A stretch of DNA of 64,000 nt from Rhynchopus euleeides (taxonomy: Eukaryota; Euglenozoa; Diplonemea; Diplonemida; Diplonemidae). A program made the position numbers and the translations under genes. Of the stretch, positions 29,659 through 40,543 are shown piece after piece; the first letter of the stretch is position 1, and each line of letters opens with the position of its first letter. The notes under the pieces are model-generated. The model saw only the letters and a program-made list of their open reading frames with translations, had not been told where the DNA came from and searched no databases. The DNA is taken from NCBI GenBank assembly GCA_963210315.1, contig OY723273.1, positions 620,001 through 684,000 of the forward strand, given 5' to 3'.

Positions 29659-30138
29659 GGCACCATCGCGGGGAGGGGCGGGATGTCGAGGGGTAGACAG
29701 GCGACCACCAGTTTCCGCAGACTTGTTTCTGGAAACGGGTGGCAAAGGTACTTTTTTTTTCCCGGGATGCCGTCTTTTGCAATATGCGATAGGAGTGCGA
29801 GGGGTGGGGTGGGGGAGGGGTGCGGGGTGCGGCTTGCAGTCCGATGGAGACACTGGCTCAGTCTTGTTGCTTTCGTAGGCGGGTCACTGTTTTGGTTTTT
29901 TTGCAGCTCAGCGGTGGGTGGTTTGCGCTGCGCTGCTGCAACAGAAACCACGGCGCCACGGCAGGGGTTTTTTTGTTTTTTTGCACGCGCTGGGTCCTGG
30001 CTGGCGATACACTGAATGCAAAAGTAGGGGCGATGACCCCCCCCCCCCATTAACGTTTTTTCTTGGGGGGTCGGCCGACCTTTCTGGCTGAATTTCTCAA
30101 ACACACAAGTGTGTGTGTGTGTGTGGGGGGGGGGGGTA
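29659..30138. other. Intergenic, upstream of the helical-repeat gene
   Basis: T-runs at 29752-29759 and 29898, a C-run at 30039-30048, a (GT)n tract (30109-30124) and a G-run up to the TA that borders the next palindrome. No gene. Confidence 0.5.
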
Positions 30139-30667
30139 CACGGTGGGATCTTGTAAATTTTACATGTATAACTACAAGTATATACATGTATTATACATGT
30201 ATAATACTTGCATGTCAACTATTATACATGTATAATACATGTATATGCCTGAAATATACATGTAAAATACATGTATATCAAGTAAAAATACAAGTATAAT
30301 ACTTGCATGTCAACTATTATACTTGTATTTTTACTTGATATACATGTATTTTACATGTATATTTCAGGCATTTACATGTATTTTACATGTATAATACTTG
30401 CATGACAAGTATTATACATGTAAAATACATGTAAATGCCTGAAATATACATGTAAAATACATGTATATCAAGTAAAAATACAAGTATAATAGTTGACATG
30501 CAAGTATTATACTTGTATTTTTACTTGATATACATGTATTTTACATGTATATTTCAGGCATATACATGTATTATACATGTATAATAGTTGACATGCAAGT
30601 ATTATACATGTATAATACATGTATATACTTGTAGTTATACATGTAAAATTTACAAGATCCCACCGTG
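30139..30667. mobile_element. 529 bp near-perfect AT-rich palindrome, CACGGTGGGATC family, copy 1
   Basis: The ends CACGGTGGGATCTTGTAA and complement are flanked by TA on both sides. The whole element is self-complementary and built from short words TACATGTA, TACTTGCATG, TACAAGTA and GCCTGAAATATACATG arranged symmetrically at several nested levels. It has no coding capacity. Further copies: 39858-40543 (with an insertion) and 60186-60877 (longer, more inner words). Confidence 0.9.
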
Positions 30668-32056
30668 TAGGGAAAACCTTAACCCTTTAAGCACCAACCA
30701 CCCCGTACGGGGTGGGATAATATTCCTTGGGCACCTATGGGGTCGGATCGTGGAATTTTTCACCGATTTTTTTATGGTGAAATCTTTCAGAGCAGCGGAA
30801 TCAAATGCGACCAGTTTCGGCGAGAAAGATGGAGCAGAACTAGTTTTAGGTTTGAAGGAGAATTTGGTCAAAAATCGGTTTTTGGCCACTTTTTCCACTA
30901 TATTTTCCTGTTTTTAGCACCACCATCAGTTCGCCAGTATTCATCGAACAGAGGTACAACCGGCCTCGACCGCTTCCTCGCTTGAATACAAATGCCAGTG
31001 GCACGTGTTCGACTGCCGTTTGTAATGCGTGTCTCCCTCGGCCTTGCCAAGAACGATGCACCCTGAGAAGGACCGTTCCAAGACAGGCAATACCACCTCC
31101 ACAGGAGAGTGTCGACGGCGCCCAGCCAGCACCCAGAAACAGTAGTGTGCAACTGAGCCCTGCACAAATTATGGGTACTTGAGACTGATGTGGAGGAATT
31201 CGAGGGCTGGACACAAGACCGCTCAATTCCCGTCCACCCCTCACACCCCGGCCCTTCTTGCATTTCCGCAGGTCGGTGCTCATGTGACCTGCAATTGGGA
31301 ACGGGCACCCCGGGGCTCCACTTCACCATTTTGATCGATTTTTTTGCTGTCTCGGAATCTTCCGTGCTGATTCTGTCACATATTGCCTGCGGTTGCGCCA
31401 AGCTCGATACCATCCAGCATTTTTCAGGGAATATCAGACGGCTCCCCGATTTCCAGGGGGATTTGGGCGTTTTTGAGGACGCGCGCAAAGGAGCCCCATT
31501 TCAGGAATTTTCTGTTCAATATTTTTCAGAATCTCTTGCGATCGTGGATTCCGCTGTTCAAAATTCCCCCAGGGTACTGAGGCTGATCTGGAAAAAACGG
31601 ATGACCGGTCCTCAATCCGCTCCACACGTCAGATACCCCCTTGAGGGTGGTTGAGCAGGTCGGCACAACGGGACCTGCCATTGCGGGCTGGCACCCAGGG
31701 GTGTTCTACTCCATCAAATTGAGATTTTTTTTGTATCTCGGATTCCGCTGGGCTGATTCTGTCCCAGATTGCCCCTGGTTCCGCCATTTCATGCCACCGC
31801 CTCGGATTTTTTCAGGAGAAACTCATCAACCCCCAATTTTGGGGTGAAAATAGGCCTTTTTGGGGGTGCGTAAAGGAGTCCCATTTCAGGATTTTTCTTC
31901 GCATTATTTTTCAAAATTTCTTGCGATGGTGGATTCCGCGAGTCAAAATACACCCGATTACCTACTTTTCGGATGAAAAAAATGCGGGGTTGCGGCTTCG
32001 GGCTCAATGAGAAAAGGTCGCAAAAACGGAAAATAAAGTCGACCCCCCCTGGTGTT
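30668..32056. other. Intergenic, diverged internal tandem duplication
   Basis: Segments at about 31325-31575 and 31720-31960 resemble each other (CTCGGATTCCGCTG, CCCATTTCAGGA, TCTTGCGATCGTGGATTCCG), a diverged tandem repeat of about 370 bp. No gene. Confidence 0.5.
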
Positions 32057-32235
32057 TACAGGGGGGGGGGCGAATAGAATTACTAAGTAATACTATGGCT
32101 TACGGTCTACGTAGAGTCTACTTAGACTCTAACCCAAGATTTATTAGAGTATAATTAGAGTTTCAGAAACTCTAACTACACTCTAATACTCTAATTATGC
32201 TCTAATTAGAGTCTAATTAGGGTGTTATTGAGAGC

Positions 32236-33477
32236 ATTTCGAGGTGAGATTACACCCAAGAGAAAGCGCCCAGACCACGCGTTACAGGCGCGAGCCGGGG
32301 GAGAGGGGCGATATGCCGAAGCGGGCAGTGTCTGAGAGCTCCGTCAGCAGCAGCAGCACCCTGCCAAGGTCCGGCAAGTGAGGAACCCAAAGCCTGCACA
32401 GAAGGTATCTGTGAAAATCAGACGCTCCATAGTCACATTACAGCGCACGTTCGGATGAAACATTGTGGAGAGGTTGTGGTGACAGACACGCACACGACCT
32501 GTGCGGAGGTGAGATGTGGCTCTTCTCGCAGCAGGCACCGTACGTAAACACTGCCTGCTGCGGGTACTGCTGCTCCTTTGTGTTCGAGTCCCTTCATTGC
32601 ATGAGGTTGCAAACATAAACATGCACCGAAGCCGGCGGCAAAGCCGAAGGGGAAGAAGGCCACCTACTCCAGGCCACGCAGGAGAAGTGGCTGTGGCAGA
32701 AGAGCGACCTCCCACCGGCCTGCAGCTGTTTTTTTGTTTACTTCGGGGGCCCTGCGCGTCGGGTGGGAGAGTGTCAACTACTTCTAGACGCGACCCGAAG
32801 GCTGCTCGTAGTGATCATGATCTAGGTTCGTATGAGTCTATAGACTTGGTTTTACCCTTGGCGCCGTTTCTGCCCTGGTGCTACCAGAGTGGCTTGCCAT
32901 GCCTACAAGGGATCACGGAGACGCCTCGCCATCTGTTCAGGACTCCTGATGCAAGCACCCTTGATGGTCCAGGGGAGCCACCCCCTGCTGTTTCATTCCC
33001 TGGCACAAGTGCCCGTCATGGTATGAGAAGCCTGGGCAGTTTAAGGTCATGCCCGGGACCTTGGTGGAAGGTGCCGGGCTGTTCTTTCCCGATGTCAATC
33101 CTGCGGATCGACAGCAACGCGAATGTGGCAATGATCGACGTTGATATGAGCAATGACGCCTCCAAGTCAAGACTCTCAGAAGGCCAAAACTGTGTCGACA
33201 ATGAGGTGGCGCATCGTGCTCGGTGTGGTCCCACACATCCTCGAAAAGAAGGTGCCTCCGCTCTTGGAGCGAACGGGAACGCTCTTGCACTTGGGAGGGT
33301 GCCCAGCCAAAGGTTTCTCACAGATACGTTCCCCACAGAAGCAACTGTAGAGGCTGCTGCGCTCCCAAGCATACACAGATCGACAGGACGCACGCAGGCA
33401 CACTCTCCCAGAACCCAAGAGCCTTCCTGCCCCTTTTCGTGACCACTTCCTCTCCCCACAACACAGGCACATCACTC
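32236..33477. other. Unclassified sequence inside the large inverted-repeat element
   Basis: The open frame 32516-33442 (308 codons) shows no domain, starts after a poor context and has low-information composition. I do not call it a gene. Confidence 0.4.
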
Positions 33478-33508
33478 TAATTAGGCGATTATTAGGTGAT
33501 TATTAGGA

Positions 33509-34109
33509 GGATCCTTGAAATCGGTAGTGGACAGTAGCGGACAGGGCGGACATTTCCTTGTGGAAAAAGTGCCCGAAAAAAAAATTCGAAAAGGTCCCCC
33601 TTACAGAATTAGCCTTTTTTCAAAAAATCGGAAAATTTCGGACCGCAATTTGTACCCAAGAAAGTGCCGAATTTTCGGACTTGGTCCGATTTGAACGATT
33701 TCCGTGCCTCTTGCAACCCCCATGAGGGGGGGGCTGCTGTTTCGGGTTCTTCCGGTGGTACATGCTGGGGTGTCAGGACAGGGAATCCTGCTCGCTGTAC
33801 CCGGTGATCCCTGACGCAGCCAGGAAGTGGAGAGCCTTGGAACCCTGGTTGAGGCCTGTAACACCCGGCCTTCCTGCCACTTGTGGCATTGTGGAGTGGA
33901 GGTGGATATGGAGAAGGTTCTCTCTCCGTCCGGTCGAGCACAACCGTCCTCTCCAGCCAGGGGTCATCTACTTTCCAAACAAGTACCAGGAACATGCTCA
34001 AACAAACCAATTGATCAGAAAATCTGGCTTGCCGTGGAATCATTGAGCAAAATTTGGGGAGTGGTTTGCCCCCTTGCTGCATATGACCTGTCCATTTTTG
34101 ACGATTTTT
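33509..34109 (+). repeat. Dispersed repeat, copy 1
   Basis: 33509-33600 (GGATCCTTGAAATCGG, GGACAGGGCGGACATTTCC) recurs at 51354-51447. 33598-34055 recurs at 52442-52889. 33651-34109 recurs exactly at 34957-35415. The antisense frame of about 150 codons in each is shared only because the DNA is repeated. Confidence 0.85.
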
Positions 34110-34956
34110 TTTTTTTTTTTTTTTTTTTTTCCCGCGTATCCGTCAGGTGGACCACCGGGTGGGGAGAGATCCGGTGTGAGGCACTTGGGTCCGTCCAGGT
34201 GGGCAGGGGGAACCTGGGGGCGGGGGGCCTCAAAACCCGTCTACCAGTGCCGCTTCTAATCTCGTCGGTCTTGTCCCAACCACCACCAGCCAGCCCAGAA
34301 CGCCCTGACGCTGCGACCTCGTCGATTTTTCCGTTTCGCCCATCCGCCCAACTCCGCCAACCCAACCAGCCCTACCCTTTCTCCCAGTCAGGGCGGTACT
34401 CACACGAGCGGCAAAGCGCTGGGGGAGGGGGGGGGGGGGGGACATCAATAGGGGAGGGGAGGGGAGGGGAGGGGAGGGGGGAGGAAGGGAGGGGAGGAAG
34501 GGGGGGGGGGGTTATGTTGTTTCTAACCCAGACCTGCTGTGCAGAGCCCGGGGGAGGGGGTGGCCAGCCCCTGTCTAACCATTCACAACGGCCACCTGCA
34601 CACATCTATGAAAGGGGGGGGGGGAAGGTCCCGGGGGGGGGGGGGGGGGGTGGTGGGGGTGGGGACGCTGCTCCGCCTACTCGCCCCGCTCCACCTCCGT
34701 CTGCAGCTTGCGCATGTAGACGCGCAGGCTGACCCCCGGCTCCCTCGTCTGGTTCCCGGGCTCGGCCTGCGCGCCCCCTTGCAGGATGCGCGCCTGCAGC
34801 CACTCCGCCGCTACGTCACCTGCCACCCTGGGCGAGAGGGGGCAAAGGCCATAGCTGGGGTGGAAGCAGTGCCTCCACGCCTCGACGGTGCGGGGGATGG
34901 CTCCTCCCATCGAGACGCAGGGGGCCATGCCGCGGGCCCGCGCTACCACCCCCTCG
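34110..34956 (-). pseudogene. Poly(A)-tailed retrocopy-like insertion carrying a coding fragment
   Basis: An 847 bp unique segment lies between two identical 459 bp direct repeats (33651-34109, 34957-35415). On the minus strand it begins inside a coding frame (GVVARARGMAPCVSMGG to KLQTEVERGE, 34956-34677, stop TAG), runs through a ~545 bp untranslated part with C-runs, and ends in a run of about 21 A (T-run 34110-34130 on plus). Coding part plus 3' UTR plus poly(A) is the layout of a 5'-truncated reverse-transcribed mRNA. The protein family is not recognised (PSYGLCPLSPRVAGDVAAEW). Confidence 0.5.
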
Positions 34957-35415
34957 TGTACCCAAGAAAGTGCCGAATTTTCGGACTTGGTCCGATTTGA
35001 ACGATTTCCGTGCCTCTTGCAACCCCCATGAGGGGGGGGCTGCTGTTTCGGGTTCTTCCGGTGGTACATGCTGGGGTGTCAGGACAGGGAATCCTGCTCG
35101 CTGTACCCGGTGATCCCTGACGCAGCCAGGAAGTGGAGAGCCTTGGAACCCTGGTTGAGGCCTGTAACACCCGGCCTTCCTGCCACTTGTGGCATTGTGG
35201 AGTGGAGGTGGATATGGAGAAGGTTCTCTCTCCGTCCGGTCGAGCACAACCGTCCTCTCCAGCCAGGGGTCATCTACTTTCCAAACAAGTACCAGGAACA
35301 TGCTCAAACAAACCAATTGATCAGAAAATCTGGCTTGCCGTGGAATCATTGAGCAAAATTTGGGGAGTGGTTTGCCCCCTTGCTGCATATGACCTGTCCA
35401 TTTTTGACGATTTTT
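34957..35415 (+). repeat. Direct duplicate of 33651-34109
   Basis: Constant offset of 1,306 bases from the left copy; the translated frames are identical throughout. It continues into the flanking repeat 35416-35840, whereas the left copy is interrupted by the T-run. Confidence 0.9.
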
Positions 35416-35439
35416 GGGCAGAATTTGGTGCGTGGGACC

Positions 35440-35840
35440 TTTCGATTTTCATGAATTTTTCGGAATTTCGTGGGGACCGGTACCCCATTTGAGGGCCAAA
35501 AATCTCATTTCCGAGGCCTGGGAATGGTCGCAGTGGCCTCAGATGTCCAAAAACGTTCAATTGACCTCTCCTCGAAAAAAAAATCGAAAGGTCCCCCCTA
35601 CTGGCACCCCGGATTAGGACATGTCTCTGGGGGTGTCCGGGGGGCATTTTTGGCCCATTTTTGGCTGGGGAAAATGGGCCATTTTTCACGATTTTTTCGG
35701 TTTTTTGTCCGGACCGGCACCGCATTTGAGGGGCAAAAATCTGATTTCCGAGGCCCGGGAATGGTCGCAGTGGCTTCATTTGGCCAAAAACGTTCAATTT
35801 ACCCTTCTCCAAAAAAAAATTCGAAAGGGTCCCCCTCAGG
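35440..35840 (+). repeat. Two-unit tandem repeat (~230-250 bp)
   Basis: Both units contain GACCGGTACCCCATTTGAGG or a close variant, TTTCCGAGGCC, GGAATGGTCGCAGTGGC, AAAAACGTTCAATT and an A-run followed by TCGAAAGGTCCCCC. The end motif matches 33575-33598 and 8998-9030. Confidence 0.75.
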
Positions 35841-35875
35841 CGTGTATCTATTTCACGGAATGAAAATAGGAATTT

Positions 35876-35985
35876 GGGGGGCCCTCGCTACCAAGTGTGA
35901 CTGAGTGAGAAAAAGTGAGAAGTCAGCCATGTTTGGCTGAAAACTGACGACTCGTGACTCACAGTGACTCGTAGCGAGGACCCCC
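35876..35985. mobile_element. 110 bp hairpin element, GGGGGYCCTCGCTAC family
   Basis: The left end GGGGGGCCCTCGCTACC and right end GTAGCGAGGACCCCC are inverted repeats; TGACTGAGT/ACTCACAGT motifs lie inside. A weaker relative is at 6364-6483. Confidence 0.65.
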
Positions 35986-36943
35986 TTGGGGAAAAAATAT
36001 TTTTTTGCACTATTTTTTGCACTTTTTTCCTTTGGATTTTATAGTGACCCTACTTGGTATTGGCCGAAAATTTTTATGTTCCCGGTCTTGGATGTGCTCA
36101 AACAGTCAAAAGAACACATTTTCCGGATGCAAAAAAAATTTGCACCTGGGGGTGGAGCAGAGCTATTCCTAACTAGGGGTCCGGATTCCATGATTTTGAA
36201 TTTCAGATTTTTCCTCTGTCTGGCGCGTTTTTTTTTGCACTCTGTTTAGCGCGTTTTTTTTTGCACTGCAGGAAAAAAAATTCTGGTGAGGATTCACCGG
36301 AGTGGAGGGTGCTGAGGGGCTGAGCGGCTGGGGGGGTGCTGCCTGTGAGGGAGAAGATGCACCAAGCAAAGACACACGGCCCCGGAGGGGCCGTGTGTCT
36401 GTGTTCATTGGTGCATTCCTCCGCACCTCAGTGCACTCTACGACCTGCATGTCTACGGGGGTCTGAGCCCACATGGCAACCCCGAGTAAGGGGCGCAGAC
36501 AGACACCCCATGGCCAAAATGACCCCGCCGCGATCCGCACAGATCCCAAATATTCAGAGGAACAGGGTTTTGAAAAACCTGTAAGTGGGGTCCCGCTGGG
36601 TGGGTGGTGTGGGTGGGCTGATTTCTGGCCTCCCAGTCACATCCTCCCTTCAGAAGTCCCTGAACCAGACCCACAGTTCATGGGTGAAACTTGACACGCA
36701 CACCACCAAAATGACCCCACTACGATCCGCACGGAGCTCAAATATTGCAATAACGCCAGTCATGTGCGGCGATGCGGTCAGTTTTGAGCCCCCCAAATAG
36801 GTGCCTCAGTAGCGCGTTTTTTTTGTATCCGATTTCGGTCACCAGCCCCCCGGACCCCCAGATTTAGGAAAAGCCCTGGGGTGGAGAGGGGGGTCGGAGG
36901 GCGGTGGTGTGAGAGGCTTGCTCTCGAGCTCAAACCAACAGAT
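35986..36943. other. Intergenic with dispersed repeats
   Basis: 36500-36735 carries reverse-oriented pieces of the GGATCTGTGCGGATCGTGG family (see 57301). A palindrome GGCCCCGGAGGGGCC is at about 36379-36397. No gene. Confidence 0.5.
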
Positions 36944-36996
36944 GTTCACTACCGTGGCCTCCGGCGGCTGGGGGGCGGAACCCCCCAGACCCCCCC
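36944..36996 (+). repeat. GC hairpin repeat (CTGGGGGGC-GGAG family), copy 1
   Basis: GTTCACTACCGTGGCCTCCGG, then CGGCTGGGGGGCGGAACCCCC. The stem is slightly mutated relative to the others (GGAA loop side). Confidence 0.85.
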
Positions 36997-37066
36997 ATGC
37001 GACATGTGCTATCTGTCAGTTGTGTTGTACTTGAGCGTATGCGACTATGGAGCCAGGCCAACAGAC

Positions 37067-37123
37067 GTTCGCTACCGTGGCCTCCGGCGGCTGGGGGGCT
37101 CCGCCCCCCAGACCCCCCTGTGG
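37067..37123 (+). repeat. GC hairpin repeat, copy 2
   Basis: Perfect stem CTGGGGGGC-TCC-GCCCCCCAG. Flanks (GCGACTATGGAGC before, TGTGGCTTGTGCCTG after) are shared with the copy at 46273, so the true unit is about 90-100 bp. Confidence 0.9.
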
Positions 37124-37954
37124 CTTGTGCCTGGTCTTGGAGCCAAGCTTGCGCGTACGGGGCTGGGCATATCGGTTCACACCTCGCGGGAGGCTGGGCC
37201 GAGCCTAATCTCTAGAGACGAACACCTTGCGAATGCGATCGGGTTTGCGGGCTTGCGGCTATGACATCTCGAAAGGGTCGTCGGGGCCCGTGATATGTTT
37301 CGGGTTCACTTGGTGGGCATCCGTGGCGAGGAACCACGTGTATGTGTGCGAGGAAGCAAGGAGATACCACACCGGAGCCACACAGCACCAGGTCGACCTG
37401 GATCTGGTCGAGCTCAGGGGGAAGGAAGCACAGTCACCAAAGTGAGTCACCACCGCCGGCCTCAACCACCAAACTGCAACGCAGAGGTTCCGCTATTCTC
37501 ACAAGGAAGGCGCCCTGGGATGTACAGTGATTTGTGTGCAGCATCAAGAGGCACTGACCGCCTTGAACAGAGAGGTAGTGTACAGGTGGCGAGCAGTGGG
37601 AGGGCGTGCTGTGTCCTTCCACTTCCCCATCTACCTCCATTCGTTCACCGTTGTTGATAGCGATTTTTTCGCCATTTTTTCGAATCGTATGCATCGGTGA
37701 GGCCGAGTGAATCAAAATAGCGCAAAACTCACACCAAAATCTGTGTCTGAGGCACAGAAATCGTGCAAAAAAGCACCCAAAAAAAAGTGCAAAAAAACCA
37801 AAATAGGATTTCGAAAATCGGCCAAAATACCCCCAAAATAGAGCCACACCTGGCCCCCCTACAAATCGCCGGTCTTAGGAAATTTTTTTTTGGGCACCCA
37901 GATTTCAAAAATTTTCAAACTATTTTCTGGACCAAAAATCAAACTATTGAGGTC
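37124..37954. other. Intergenic, no gene recognised
   Basis: Mixed sequence. 37655-37860 is T/A-rich with AAAAAAGTGC repeats. Short open frames only. Confidence 0.4.
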
Positions 37955-38240
37955 CTGGCCGGACATGTCCGGGGGGGGGGTCAAAATTGGATTTCCCGAA
38001 TTTCCGGGTCCGGACATGTCCGCCCGGACATCCGGACACCAGAAAATGTCCGCCCGGACATGTCCGCCCTGTCCGGGGCGGACATTTCTGGATGTCCGGA
38101 TGTCCGCCCGGACATGTCCGGGCGGGAAATTCGGGAAATGTCCGGGGGGGGGGGGGGGGGGGTCAAAATTGGACCCGGACATCCGGACACCCGGATTTCC
38201 CGGTCCGGGCATGTCCGCCCTGTCCGCCCTGAAAACGCCT
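37955..38240. repeat. Palindromic-word array GGACATGTCC type
   Basis: Some 285 bp of permuted CCGGACATGTCCG, GGATGTCC and CCGCCCGGACAT words with a 20-base G-run in the middle (about 38143-38162). It has the same style of construction as the GGGTACCC arrays and the TACATGTA palindromes. Confidence 0.85.
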
Positions 38241-38456
38241 AAGGGGCCGGGGGAAATCCAGGAAATTCGGGAAATCCAGGAATATGAAGAATCCTCCTTA
38301 GAGTCTAATTATACCCTAATAATCGCCTAATCAGACTCTAATAAATTCATTTTGACTCTAATAATCGCCTAATTAGAACTCTAATAAATCTGGCTGAATC
38401 CCGAGACTCTAATAAATACCCAAAACTCTACGTAGACCGTAAGCCGTATAATACTA

Positions 38457-38681
38457 TTCAAAATGGCATGTTTGAAAAATTCCCAAATTTTGGGTTGGGC
38501 GCATTCCCCAGTAAGTGGTATTCCACTCCACCGAAATCGAAAAAAAAGTTGATCGTGAACTGCGCTGGTTCAGGCCAGTTCACGATCAACTTTTTTTTCG
38601 ATTTCGGTGGAGTGGAATACCACTTACTGGGGAATGCGCCCAACCCAAAATTTGGGAATTTTTCAAACATGCCATTTTGAA
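38457..38681. mobile_element. 225 bp perfect palindrome (106 bp arms, 13-base loop) flanked by TA
   Basis: Arms start TTCAAAATGGCATG and are identical in reverse complement over all 106 positions; the loop 38563-38575 is the only asymmetric part. It interrupts the right inverted end of the 32057-38720 element at TA, so it is a later insertion. Confidence 0.9.
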
Positions 38682-38720
38682 TAGTATTACTTAGTAATTC
38701 TATTCGCCCCCCCCCTGTAA

Positions 38721-39857
38721 AGGGTTAAGGGGGGAAAATTACGGTATTTTTCACATAGGCGAGGAACACGCACAAAATGGCTGTAAACTTGAAGCCCCGG
38801 CCCCTGGGAGTATTTGGGGGCGGTCTGGGTGGTTTTTGGGGGTATTTGGCCACTTCTGAGCCAATCCGTGACCATGCTCAAAAAAGTGTCATGGTTTGGT
38901 TCCGGCCCCCTCATCCGAACCACCCTTCCGAGCCCGTCCCGCCCAACTTGCCCACAACATTCTGCCTTTGCTTGTCTTGGGTGGGCACTGATGCCTTCGG
39001 TTCAATTTGGGAGCAAATGAGTGTGACAAGCTTGGGAAGGAGCGTCTTCTCGCCAGCATTTCCTGATAACACTTGCTGCAGCGTCCACCGACCACTGCGC
39101 CTGGCGGTTTGTACACCGAATAAGGCTTTGGAACCCACACCGGCTTATTTTCCAAAGACGCCAGCCCCAAACTCCACTCGCGCACCGTCTCCGGCCTCTC
39201 CTTTCCATCTGCGGCTGAGTTCCCCAGCATTCTGGCCGTCGTCCGGCATCTCTTTTAGCTCTTTCAGTGCTGCAATGAAGAGCGCGCTAGTGGGGGTGAT
39301 GGTGCAGAGGACGGGGATCATCGCCACTGAGAAGTGCCACTGCAGTGCCGCAGAGCTGGGGTGACACAGTTGATACACCACACCCACTTCGCTGTTGCCG
39401 TTTCCTCTGATGAAGTCCCCGATGCATCCGACACCTCGGGGAGGGCACATAATAACGCCTCCCGAGCAACGCCCTTGCATTCGCAGACACACCCCGGTAT
39501 TTGTTGAGGATATCGGCAGAAACCTGACAGAACACTCGCTGAAATGCCACTTTTTTGGCCCGATAGTGCTCAGATGCCTCATCAGAGGCGGCAGAACGTG
39601 GTACATAACGGGGATTTTTGATGCCGCAGGTGACAGGGTGCTCGGGAGACTCAGCCGGGAAGGGGTTCGGTACCAAACCATGACATTTTTTTCAACACAG
39701 CGTTTCAGCCGCGTTCCGGGGCACCAAAGTGGGTGTCCCACACCCAGGGGCGGTTTTTGGGGTGGTCTGGCCACTTTTTCAGCATTTTTGGAGGGTTTCT
39801 GGCGGAAAATTGCCTATGTCGAAAAATGTCGTAATTTTGACGGATTTCGGTACCTTA
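38721..39857. other. Intergenic, no gene recognised
   Basis: Two frames of about 200 codons overlap on opposite strands (38777-39364 and 39145-39774). Neither has a domain or convincing composition. Confidence 0.4.
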
Positions 39858-40543
39858 CACGGTGGGATCTTGTAAATTTTACATGTATAACTACAAGTAT
39901 ATACATGTATTATACATGTATAATACTTGCATGTCAACTATTATACATGTATAATACATGTATATGCCTGAAATATACATGTAAAATACATGTATATCAA
40001 GTAAAAATACAAGTACCGTATACGTAAATATTTTGGAACGTAAATATTATGGAACGTAAATATTATGGAACGTAAATATTTTGGAACGCTGGTGGGTTGG
40101 CGTTCCAGATTTTTTTCGTTCCATAATATTTACAGGGCTTTCTGCGACTCGGGGACTTGGACCAGGTGATCGGACGGCATACAGAGTCCCTGACGGGACC
40201 TACTCGTGCACTTTTCGTGCGATTCCTGAGGCAAGCCATCCTCACCACTGAGTCCCCAACTGGCCCTGTAAATATTTTGGAACGTAAATATTATGGAACG
40301 GACCGGGCAAAAATGGGCCCGTTCCATAATATTTACGTTCCATAATATTTACGTATACGGTATAATACTTGCATGTCAACTATTATACTTGTATTTTTAC
40401 TTGATATACATGTATTTTACATGTATATTTCAGGCATATACATGTATTATACATGTATAATAGTTGACATGCAAGTATTATACATGTATAATACATGTAT
40501 ATACTTGTAGTTATACATGTAAAATTTACAAGATCCCACCGTG
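39858..40543. mobile_element. AT-rich palindrome, CACGGTGGGATC family, copy 2, holding a nested TIR element
   Basis: Same ends as copy 1 with TA on both sides (39856, 40544). Removing the nested element at 40016-40360 and one TA leaves a continuous palindrome of about 339 bp, shorter than copies 1 and 3. Confidence 0.9.
40016..40360. mobile_element. 345 bp CCGTATACG-family TIR element nested in a palindrome
   Basis: Inverted relative to 6827-7155 and nearly identical in its core. It sits between duplicated TA inside the word TACAAGTATAATACTTG, so the pre-insertion site is visible. Confidence 0.9.

Larger units (their letters stand above)
32057..38720. mobile_element. Large element or composite bounded by inverted ends CAGGGGGGGG-CGAATAG
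   Basis: The left end (about 32058-32140) and right end (38418-38456 plus 38682-38717, reversed) share TTACAGGGGG, GAATAGAATTACTAAG, TAATACTAT and CTTACGGTCTACGTAGAG, followed inside by many ACTCTAAT/TAATTAGAG words. TA lies at both tips (T-TA-CAGGGG and CCCCTG-TA-A). The interior is 6.6 kb with no transposase frame and many other repeats, so it may be two related ends brought together rather than one unit. A related inner motif (TAATTAGGCGATTATTAGG) at 33478-33508 may be a third end. Confidence 0.55.

Noticed and set aside
32516-33442. 308-codon plus-strand frame as a gene
   Set aside because: No domain, no splice or start context, irregular composition; it lies inside a repeat-derived structure.
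38777-39774. Two overlapping opposite-strand frames of about 200 codons
   Set aside because: Neither shows motifs, splice signals or biased composition; they are likely chance in sequence with few stops.
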